A stretch of 45,555 nucleotides of DNA, from contig PLDF01000330.1 in NCBI GenBank assembly GCA_003135055.1, positions 1-45,555 of the forward strand, in the 5' to 3' direction. Positions 1 through 7,389 of this stretch are shown here, piece after piece. The translations under genes and the position numbers were made by a program. The notes beneath the pieces were generated by a model. The model made no database searches. It was not told the DNA's origin and saw only the letters and a program-made list of their open reading frames with translations. The DNA is from Bryobacterales bacterium. GTDB taxonomy: Bacteria; Acidobacteriota; Terriglobia; Bryobacterales; Bryobacteraceae. Numbering within the stretch: position 1 is the stretch's first letter; the number at the start of each line of letters is the position of its first letter.

Positions 1-173
1 CCAAAACGGGCTAGAACTTCGGTTTAGAAAGGGCTGAAAATAAATGGCGAAGTGGTGTGTGACTGTGCTTTTTGGGAGCGCAGAATTGGTGGGAAGAGAG
101 GGTTGGGCCGCCGATAAACGCGATTAACGCGGATATGGATCGGGGGCTCTGGCGGGCTTGCGCCTGCGATTTG
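1..173. other. Left edge, no gene recognised
   Basis: This stretch lies downstream of the ADOP permease, whose stop is at 174. No convincing reading frame, RNA gene or repeat was recognised. It probably holds the 3' flank of the permease gene. Confidence 0.5.
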
Positions 174-2687
174 TTATTCCTCGCGAAGAGCGCTCATCGG
201 GTCCAGGCGTGAAGCGCGGCGCGCCGGCAGAAATCCGGCTACTCCCGCGACCAAAGCTAATACTCCGGAGGCCAAGGACAGCGTCCAGGGATCGTTCGAA
301 TCGACTCCATAGAGGAACGACGAGACGAAGCGCGTGGTGGCCAGCGCCGCGCCCAGACCAATGACCAGGCCGACGCCGACAAGGATTGCCACATCAGTGA
401 GGACCATGCGGAGAACGCGAGACTGCTCGGCTCCCAGGGCCATTCGGATGCCGATTTCATTGCGGCGCCGCGCGACGATGTATGACATCACGCCGTAGAG
501 GCCGATGGTTGCGAGCAGCAGCGCCAGGCCGCCGAAGAACCCAGAGAGGGTCGCCAGCAGACGCTCCCGCGATATCGAGTCGTCGACCTTGGCTGCCAGC
601 GTCTCAAACTCAATGGACACGTCGCGGTTGACCTTGCCAATCGCGGACTTCACGGCGGAGATGAGCGCGGTGGGCGCGCCAACAGCAGGTCGCAGCTCAA
701 AGCTGGTGAGCGGACCGGGAACTCCGCCTTGACTCCAGGGGATGAAGACGAAGGGCTGCGACTCTTCTCGCAGGGAACCATATTTCGCGTCCTTCACGAT
801 GCCGACGATCTCGACCGGACCGCCCGTGATGCTCCAGGCGACTTGCGATCCGCGGCCGTCTTGGATGCGGAAATGTTGCCCGAGCGGATTCGCCGCACCG
901 AAGTATTTTTGGGCAAAGGATTTACTAACGATGGCGACCTTTAGCGAAGTGGACGTGTCATGACTGTTGAAATCGCGCCCGCCGACGATTGACGTGCCGA
1001 GGGTTTCAAAGTACCCGTCGCTCACATTGTTGAACGAGGCCATGCCATCAGAGCGCGATTTCGGAATGTAGCCTTCAATCGTCACTTCCCCAGCCCAACG
1101 GCAGTGGCAGACCGGCGTGATGTAAGAGACGCTGGCCGAACGAACGCCCGGAATCGCGCGCAGCCGATCGAGCATATCCCGATAAACTGCGGACCACCGA
1201 TCCATTGGATAATGTCCACTGCGAAGATCGGCGCTGACCAGCAGCACGTGGCCGCGATCGAATCCCGCATCCAGGGAAATGAGTTTCCAAAAGGTCGAGA
1301 GCATCAAGGCCGCGCCCACCACCAGTAACAGCGATAGAGCGATCTGCGCCGTCACAAGCGCTTTGCCCAGGCCCAGCTTTGCGCCTTCAATCACGCCGCG
1401 GGCATTGGCCTTCATCGCAGATTGGGGATCGACGCGAGTGCCTCGCCACGCTGGTACGATGCCGAACAGCAGGCTGGTCAGGACGGCAACCGCCATCGTA
1501 AAGGCGAGTACCCGGACGTCTACCGTGAGATCGAGAGAGGCATCCAGTAAGCGGACCAGCAGGCGGGCGCCCCACTCGGCGAACAGAACACCCAGCACAG
1601 CGCCGGTCCCGGACAGCAGCAGGCTTTCTGTGAGCGACTGACGAACCAGGCGGCTGCGTCCGCCGCCTACCGCCATCCGGATTGCGATCTCACGCTCCCT
1701 CATCTTGCCGCGCGCAAGCAGCAGGTTCGCGACGTTGGCACAAGCGATCAGCAGCACCACGCCCACGGTCGTCATCAGAACTATCAGCGTCTCGCGGTAT
1801 TCTCTTCGGAGACTGGAGATTCCGTTGCCGGCAGGCTGCGTATCGAAGGTCTGCGCCAAGTACTGGTCCCTGTCCTTCGGCCCCAACTGACGGCCATCTT
1901 CTCTTACCAGCCCTTGTTGCTCGAACGCCGCTTGATAAATTTGCGGCGCGAGCGCCTTCAAGCGTGCCCTAGCCTGGTTTGCTGAGACGCCGCGCTTCAA
2001 GCGTCCCATGACTTGCAGCCAGCCGACTGGATAGTAATTCGTATCGAGCATGCGTGGATAGCCGCTACCGATAAGCGCGATCGCGCAGAGCGGCGCCATC
2101 ACGTCGGCCGATGCGCCCACCTCGGCGCCATTGAACCCGCGTTCGGTGACGCCCACGATCTCGATCGGATGCCTATCGATCGAGATAGTCTTGCCCAGGA
2201 CATCGGCGCGGCCGCCATATCCCCTTTGCCAAAAGCCGTAACTCAGGACCGCGCTTCCAGCACAGCCGCGCGTGTCGTCGGCAGGGGCCAGCGTTCTGCC
2301 GAGGGCAGTGCGCACGCCCAATGTTTCGAAATATTGCCCCGACACATAGACGCCATGTACTGAGCGCGCCTCGCCTCCCGAGGCGAGATTGAAGCCCCAG
2401 CGGCTATAGGCGAAGATCCCCGAGAATACGTCCTGGCGATCGCGCAGATGCTCCCAGGTGGGGTTGGAGTAGCCACCGTAAGCCGCGTTGCCCATCATCA
2501 CCTGGAGCAATTCTTCGGGATGGCGCACCGGCAGAGATTTCAGGATTAACGCGTCGATCAGGCTGAAAATCGCCGTGTTGGCTCCGATTCCGAGGGCGAG
2601 CGAAAGAATCGCAGCGGAAGCGAATCCGGGACTTCTACGCAGGGCGCGGAGGGCGTAGCGAAGATCCTGAGAAAGTGCATCGAGCAT
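174..2687 (-). CDS. ADOP-type ABC transporter permease (two MacB/FtsX halves)
   Basis: An inner-membrane permease of the acidobacterial duplicated orphan permease type. From the ATG at 2687 it is 837 residues and begins MLDALSQDLRYALRALRRSP, the usual opening of this family. Two copies of the same unit are visible: a transmembrane segment, a MacB-like periplasmic region, and FtsX-like membrane segments. The FtsX signatures are REREIAIRMAVGGGRSR in the middle and RRNEIGIRMALGAEQSR near the C-terminus, each followed by hydrophobic segments. Family knowledge: MacB/FtsX proteins couple a cytoplasmic ATPase to periplasmic events such as efflux or lipoprotein handling; ADOP members usually lack an adjacent ATPase, and none is seen here. 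The frame stays open to 2735, adding 16 polar residues, but 2687 fits the family start better. The substrate cannot be inferred. Confidence 0.9.
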   Translation of the reverse strand: MLDALSQDLRYALRALRRSPGFASAAILSLALGIGANTAIFSLIDALILKSLPVRHPEELLQVMMGNAAYGGYSNPTWEHLRDRQDVFSGIFAYSRWGFNLASGGEARSVHGVYVSGQYFETLGVRTALGRTLAPADDTRGCAGSAVLSYGFWQRGYGGRADVLGKTISIDRHPIEIVGVTERGFNGAEVGASADVMAPLCAIALIGSGYPRMLDTNYYPVGWLQVMGRLKRGVSANQARARLKALAPQIYQAAFEQQGLVREDGRQLGPKDRDQYLAQTFDTQPAGNGISSLRREYRETLIVLMTTVGVVLLIACANVANLLLARGKMREREIAIRMAVGGGRSRLVRQSLTESLLLSGTGAVLGVLFAEWGARLLVRLLDASLDLTVDVRVLAFTMAVAVLTSLLFGIVPAWRGTRVDPQSAMKANARGVIEGAKLGLGKALVTAQIALSLLLVVGAALMLSTFWKLISLDAGFDRGHVLLVSADLRSGHYPMDRWSAVYRDMLDRLRAIPGVRSASVSYITPVCHCRWAGEVTIEGYIPKSRSDGMASFNNVSDGYFETLGTSIVGGRDFNSHDTSTSLKVAIVSKSFAQKYFGAANPLGQHFRIQDGRGSQVAWSITGGPVEIVGIVKDAKYGSLREESQPFVFIPWSQGGVPGPLTSFELRPAVGAPTALISAVKSAIGKVNRDVSIEFETLAAKVDDSISRERLLATLSGFFGGLALLLATIGLYGVMSYIVARRRNEIGIRMALGAEQSRVLRMVLTDVAILVGVGLVIGLGAALATTRFVSSFLYGVDSNDPWTLSLASGVLALVAGVAGFLPARRASRLDPMSALREE

Positions 2688-3033
2688 AACAAAAACATTA
2701 TGCACGTGGTCAGCCCGCCGCGAAGCGCCGGGCAATCATTGTGGCTGGGGCATTCGTCGTGTGGCGAGGCCCGCCCGCCGTGAAGTCGCGGCGCCACTCG
2801 GCGCCCCAAACACGGCGCATTCGGAATCCGGCTCTTTCAAGCCCTCTACAACGCGGAGCCGCCTTGATAATTCGCTCCCTCACGGTCGCGGCTCCGTTCC
2901 GGACTCGGCGTGTTTATCGGCGCTTAAAGGCGCCACCCCTCACGGAGCCAATTTCGCCGGGACTTGAATCAATTTACGAGTCTTTTACAACTCCTATACT
3001 ACTTCACCGTAATGCATCTGTTATCAATGGTTT
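2688..3033. other. Intergenic region with a partial palindromic repeat
   Basis: This region lies between the divergent permease (-) and kinase (+) genes and must hold both promoters, but no clear sigma70 boxes were recognised. At about 2866-2914 it carries the left half of an interspersed repeat (CGCTCCCTCACGGTCGCGG) that recurs at 22114-22227 and 34246-34387. The right arm is largely missing in this copy. Confidence 0.5.
2866..2914 (+). repeat. Partial copy of the CGCTCCCT-type palindromic repeat
   Basis: About 49 bases nearly identical to the core of the elements at 22114-22227 and 34246-34387, including CGGCTCCGTTCCGGACTCGG. The inverted right arm present in the 34 kb copy is not conserved here, so this looks like a truncated or decayed member. 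Confidence 0.7.
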
Positions 3034-4002
3034 GTGAGATTCTCAGGAGACCTCCAACGCACTCTCTCCGATCCCCTGCAACGTGAAGTCGACTTGCCGT
3101 TCCAGCGCGCCTACTATCCCCACGGCTTCCGGCTGGACTTGGCCTCGAATTCGCGCGAGGTACTCGAGGCGGCGGAAGAGAACTGGGGCATGTACGAGCC
3201 GGAGTATGACGATCCGCCGTTGACGCTGCGCGTGCTGGTGCAGCCTGGCAGCGAGCTTTCGCCGCAGCCGGTGCACCGCTTGCAGGGCCACCTGTATTCG
3301 GCGATCGCCAGCCGCGAGAATTACGGGCTGATCGATTTCGACGCGCTATTCGCCTATGCCTGGGTAACCGAGAGAACCGTCGCCGACCATGCGTGGTTCC
3401 GCTGGTTCTACCTGGAATCGATGGTGGGCAGTACGCTGGCGCAGCGGCATGCAGTCCCGATGCACGCCGCGTGCGTCGAAAGGAATGGCATCGGCGTGCT
3501 GATTTGGGGACCATCGGGAATGGGGAAGAGCACGTTGGCTTACGCGTGCGCCCGCGCCGGCTGGACGTTCGTGGCCGACGACGCTACCAGCCTGCCGCAG
3601 AACCGCCGCGACTGCGTGGTGACGGGAAAGCCGCACCAGGCGCGGTTTCGCGAGGATGTGCCGCGGCTCTTTCCGGAGCTCGACGGTTACGTGACGCGCG
3701 CGCGCCCCACCGGCAAGCTGTCCATTGAGGTTCCCATGGCGGCGCTTCCGGGCGTCCGCAGCGCGGTCCGGTGCGAAGTGAGGCGCATGGTGTTTCTCGA
3801 TCGCGGCAAACCCGCGGGATTGGAAAGAATCGGCGTGGAGAGCGCGTTGGAACAGATGATGCAGAATTCGTACAGCTACGGCGCGGAAACGCAAGCGCGG
3901 CATGAGAAGGCGCTAAGCCGTTTATTGCATTTGCCAGCGTACTGGCTGCGCTACGAACGGCTGCAGGATGCCGTTGAAGCCTTGGACGGTTTGACCGCAT
4001 GA
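3034..4002 (+). CDS. HPr-kinase-like ATP-binding protein
   Basis: A 322-residue protein from a GTG start. The C-terminal half carries a P-loop GPSGMGKST (residues 159-167) followed by ADD (181-183), the arrangement of the HPr serine kinase C-terminal domain. The first 150 residues do not match the HprK N-terminal domain. Truncated or altered HprK-like proteins of this sort are known from peptide natural-product clusters, where they phosphorylate a peptide (lasso-peptide kinases), and from PqqD-associated loci. Its stop codon overlaps the ATG of the TonB-dependent receptor gene (ATGA, 3999-4002), so the two are probably translationally coupled. A further gene with a nucleotidyltransferase domain of a family that co-occurs with such kinases follows. 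The substrate is unknown; canonical HPr phosphorylation is unlikely because no PTS genes are nearby. Confidence 0.8.
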   Translation: MRFSGDLQRTLSDPLQREVDLPFQRAYYPHGFRLDLASNSREVLEAAEENWGMYEPEYDDPPLTLRVLVQPGSELSPQPVHRLQGHLYSAIASRENYGLIDFDALFAYAWVTERTVADHAWFRWFYLESMVGSTLAQRHAVPMHAACVERNGIGVLIWGPSGMGKSTLAYACARAGWTFVADDATSLPQNRRDCVVTGKPHQARFREDVPRLFPELDGYVTRARPTGKLSIEVPMAALPGVRSAVRCEVRRMVFLDRGKPAGLERIGVESALEQMMQNSYSYGAETQARHEKALSRLLHLPAYWLRYERLQDAVEALDGLTA

Positions 4003-7000
4003 TGAGGACAATTAGCGGATTCTCGAGGACATTTGCTATCCCTCAAAAGAACCGGCGGCAAGACCGCCGGCGTTACCGGGGACGTGCGAAAGAGCGCGGG
4101 CGCGACAGGGCGGCGGCCCTATCGTTGTCTCTGTTCCTCGTATGCGCCACCGCTCATGCCCAGGTGGCTTCCGCGGTGCTCGCTGGAACCGTAACCGATC
4201 AATCGTCCGCGGCCGTAGCCGGAGTGACGGTCACCGCGGCGCAGAAGCAGACGGGCTTCGTGCGCCAAGCCGTCTCGGACGCGCATGGCGACTACGCCTT
4301 CGAGGGCCTTGCGCCCGGCGCGTATACCATCGCCGCGCACAAAGACGGCTTCCGCGATTTCGAAGCCGGCGGCCTCGCGCTCGAAGTCAACCAAAAGGCG
4401 CGCCAGGATATCCAGCTCACCCTGGGCGATGCGCATCAACGCATCACCGTGGATGGCGCCGTCTCGCCCGTGCAAACGGAAGATGCATCGCTCGGCTACC
4501 GCATGGATAACGACCGCATCACCGATCTGCCGCTCGAATCGCGCAACGTGGTGGCGCTGGTGACGCTCGGGCCGGGCGCTATTCCGCGCCAACTCGGCGG
4601 CTTCGTCCACGACGTCAATAACGACGTGCAAGAGGGCACGCGCGGATCGGTGGCGCTCAATCCGCCCATCAACGGCAGCCGCTCCGTGATGAACGCATTC
4701 CTGCTGGACGGAGCCTACGATACCGACCGCAACACTTTCGCCATCGCCGTATATCCGCCCATGGATTCGGTGCAGGAGTTTCATATTCAATCGTCGCAAG
4801 CGCCCGCGGAGTTCCCGCAAGCGGGTGGCGGCGCCATCGTGGTGGTCACCAAATCGGGCACCAAGCAACTGCACGGCAGCGCCTTCGAATACTTCGACAA
4901 TGAGGCCACCGATGGGCGCAACTACTTCGAAGACCCCACCCTGCCGCGCCTGGTTTACCGCCAGAACGAATTTGGAACGTCGCTGGGCGGGCCGGTTCCG
5001 AAGCTGAAAAATACCTTCTTCTACGGCATCTACGAAGGGCTGCGCCAGGAGGCCGGTAATGCGGCGCTGAGCCTGGTGCCCAACCAAGCTACGCGCAGCG
5101 GCAACTTCACGGGCCAGAACATCATTTACGACCCGCTGAGCAACGTGCCGCGCATCCCGTTTCCCGGCGACGTGATTCCGCAGAATCGCCTCGACCCCAT
5201 CGCGGTGGCTTACCTTGCCAAATACGAGCCGCTGCCCAACAGCAACTCGTCCGCGGGCAATTATCTGAATGCGACGCCTAACACCACGCGCACGGACAGC
5301 GAATCGGGACGCATCGACCATCAATTTGCGGACCAGAGCGTGCTGACGGGCCGCTATACCATCAACGGCGAATCGAACGCGATCGCCGGATCGTTTCCGG
5401 AGCTGCCTACGGCCGAGCAAGTGCGCGCGCAACAGGTGGGCATTGGCTATACCACCAGCCGCGCCGGCTGGATCGACGAAGCGCGTTTTTCCTTCACGCG
5501 CCTCGCTATGTTCGACGCGCCGGCCAGCGCGTTTCACCAGAACGTGGAGCAGCAACTGGGACTCGCCGATCCGCCGACGAATCCGCTCGACTTCGGCCTG
5601 CCATATTTCAACGCGACGGATTACTCCATGGTGACGGATTCGCCGTCGCTGCCGCAGACCCAGCGCGACAACATGTGGCAGGCCACCGACGGGCTCACGC
5701 TGCTGCGCGGGCGGCACACGCTGAAAATGGGCGCCGATTTCATCCACGTCCAGCTCAACTATCTGCAGAGTAATCTGGCGCGCGGCGAGTACACCTATAC
5801 GGGAGTCTTCACCAGCGTGGATGGCTCCGGCGTGGGCACGGGCGATCCCTTTGCGGACTTCCTGTTGGGCGATCCGCAGAATACCGAGCGCACCACCGGA
5901 TCGGGGCAGGCGTATCTGCGACAGAGCGACTACGCCGTTTACGCGCAAGACGATTGGCGCGCCACGTCGCGGCTGACGTTGAACTTCGGCCTGCGCTGGG
6001 AATACGCGGCGCCGTACACGGAGGCGCGCAACAATCTGCTGAATCTGAATTACTCCACGCTGCCGGATCAGCCGCAGCTTCAACGGGTGAGCTCGGCGGT
6101 GAATCCGGATTATCACAACTTCTCGCCGCGCATCGGCCTGGCGTGGCAATTGCCGAAGCTGCCCATACCGGGAGGGCTGACGGTGTTTCGCGCGGGTTAT
6201 GGCCTCTACTACAGCCAGGAAATCGCGGTGGAAACCTACGACCTGGTTCTGAATGGCGAATCGAACATCGTGAATCAGACCAACGGCAATTTGGCGCCGG
6301 TGCTATCCACGCAAAACGGATTCGCGCAGACGGCGACCAGCGGGTTCCCGAGCTACTTCGGGGTCGATCGAAACGCGCCCACCGCGTACGTTCAACAGTG
6401 GACGGCGAGTTTGCAGCATGAGCTGCCGCGCCACGTGCTGCTGGAGCTGGCCTACGCCGGGTCGAAGGGCACGCACCTAGGCCGCTTCGACCAGTACAAT
6501 ACGCCGGCGCACACCGAATTGGGTCAGAATCTGGCGCCGCGCCCGGGCGATCTGCAATCGCTGCGCAGCTTCCCGGATTTGGGCGAGATCATTCAGCGCA
6601 AGCACATTGCGAACTCTTCCTACCAATCGCTGCAAGTGAAAGTGGAGAAGAGTCTCTCGGCGCGGCTCTCGTTGCTTGCGAGCTTTGTGTGGTCGAAATC
6701 GATTGACGATGCGGACTCGGTGATTCCCGGCTTGTTCGACAGCGTGGGCGCGCAGGACGAAGGCAACCTAAGGCTGGAGCGCGGCCTTTCCTTCGATAAT
6801 CCGGGACGCCGCATCGCCGCGGGATACGTCTATCGCCTGCCCGACGCGCATTTCGCGGCGCTACGGAACTGGACTCTGAGCGGAACCGTTACGCTGCAGG
6901 ATGGAACGCCGGTCGACCCGTTCTACTTTGCGCTCGATTTTGCGAACTCGGGTACGCCCAATCGCCCGAACATCGTGCCGGGGCAGGCTATTTCGCTGCC

Positions 7001-7313
7001 GCGCAGTTTGCGGTCGTCGTCGGAATTCTTCAACACCGGAGCCTTCTCGGCGCCAGCGCCGTATACGTATGGCGACGCGGGCCGCGACACCATTCCGGGC
7101 CCTGGCAACAATATCTTCGACGTGGCGCTGGCGCGCCGCTTCCCCATTCGCGAGCACGGCGCAATCCAATTCCGCGCCGAGAGCTTCAATGTAGTGAACC
7201 ATCCGAACTGGGGCATCCCCGGAACGAATCCGGATTTCGGCCCGTTCTTCGGCCGCATCTTCACCTCTGGCGATCCGCGGCGCATGCAGTTCGTGCTGCG
7301 CTATGATTTCTGA
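3999..7313 (+). CDS. TonB-dependent receptor with carboxypeptidase-regulatory domain (Oar-like)
   Basis: A large outer-membrane receptor of 1104 residues. In order: an unusually long Arg-rich leader (residues 1-37), a hydrophobic signal core ending in ATAHAQ (about 38-54), a carboxypeptidase-regulatory-like beta-sandwich (about 58-135, with GTVTD and GDYAFEGLAPGAYTI), a plug domain (about 140-290, with DGAYDTDRN and GGGAIVVVTKSGT), and a long beta-barrel ending in a terminal Phe (LRYDF), as outer-membrane proteins do. Family knowledge: these Acidobacteriota receptors are thought to import large ligands such as glycans or peptides, or to anchor surface material. It overlaps the upstream kinase by ATGA, and the next gene begins at or just after its stop. 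The leader contains a perfect 7-bp hairpin (4052-4070); no start codon nearer the signal peptide is available in frame. Confidence 0.93.
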   Translation: MMRTISGFSRTFAIPQKNRRQDRRRYRGRAKERGRDRAAALSLSLFLVCATAHAQVASAVLAGTVTDQSSAAVAGVTVTAAQKQTGFVRQAVSDAHGDYAFEGLAPGAYTIAAHKDGFRDFEAGGLALEVNQKARQDIQLTLGDAHQRITVDGAVSPVQTEDASLGYRMDNDRITDLPLESRNVVALVTLGPGAIPRQLGGFVHDVNNDVQEGTRGSVALNPPINGSRSVMNAFLLDGAYDTDRNTFAIAVYPPMDSVQEFHIQSSQAPAEFPQAGGGAIVVVTKSGTKQLHGSAFEYFDNEATDGRNYFEDPTLPRLVYRQNEFGTSLGGPVPKLKNTFFYGIYEGLRQEAGNAALSLVPNQATRSGNFTGQNIIYDPLSNVPRIPFPGDVIPQNRLDPIAVAYLAKYEPLPNSNSSAGNYLNATPNTTRTDSESGRIDHQFADQSVLTGRYTINGESNAIAGSFPELPTAEQVRAQQVGIGYTTSRAGWIDEARFSFTRLAMFDAPASAFHQNVEQQLGLADPPTNPLDFGLPYFNATDYSMVTDSPSLPQTQRDNMWQATDGLTLLRGRHTLKMGADFIHVQLNYLQSNLARGEYTYTGVFTSVDGSGVGTGDPFADFLLGDPQNTERTTGSGQAYLRQSDYAVYAQDDWRATSRLTLNFGLRWEYAAPYTEARNNLLNLNYSTLPDQPQLQRVSSAVNPDYHNFSPRIGLAWQLPKLPIPGGLTVFRAGYGLYYSQEIAVETYDLVLNGESNIVNQTNGNLAPVLSTQNGFAQTATSGFPSYFGVDRNAPTAYVQQWTASLQHELPRHVLLELAYAGSKGTHLGRFDQYNTPAHTELGQNLAPRPGDLQSLRSFPDLGEIIQRKHIANSSYQSLQVKVEKSLSARLSLLASFVWSKSIDDADSVIPGLFDSVGAQDEGNLRLERGLSFDNPGRRIAAGYVYRLPDAHFAALRNWTLSGTVTLQDGTPVDPFYFALDFANSGTPNRPNIVPGQAISLPRSLRSSSEFFNTGAFSAPAPYTYGDAGRDTIPGPGNNIFDVALARRFPIREHGAIQFRAESFNVVNHPNWGIPGTNPDFGPFFGRIFTSGDPRRMQFVLRYDF
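4052..4070 (+). repeat. Small perfect hairpin inside the receptor leader
   Basis: CCGGCGG (4052-4058), a five-base loop, then CCGCCGG (4064-4070). It lies in frame near the 5' end of the receptor gene and encodes part of the Arg-rich stretch before the signal peptide. It may be a captured short palindromic repeat or simply a GC-rich coincidence. Confidence 0.5.
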
Positions 7314-7315
7314 AA

Positions 7316-7386
7316 GTGGGACAGGCCTCCTGGCCTGTCCTTCCGATCTGGCAAATGCGCTTGACAGGCCTGGAGGCCTGTCCCAC
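7316..7386 (+). repeat. Long inverted repeat between receptor and nucleotidyltransferase-MFS gene
   Basis: Two 24-bp arms, 7316-7339 and 7363-7386, match at 23 of 24 positions as inverted repeats (outer ends GTGGGACAGGCC and GGCCTGTCCCAC). Each arm also contains a smaller palindrome around AGGCCTCCTGGCCT, so a branched cruciform is possible. The outer GTGGGACAG resembles the ends of the elements at 9283-9361 and 28210-28298. It could act in RNA as a processing or attenuation structure between the two genes. Confidence 0.85.
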
Positions 7387-7389
7387 AGG

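Noticed and set aside
4119..6149. A 676-codon open frame on the minus strand inside the TonB receptor gene
   Set aside because: It is antisense to a clear receptor gene, Arg/His-rich with no family pattern, and is explained by the high-GC third-position bias of the plus-strand gene.
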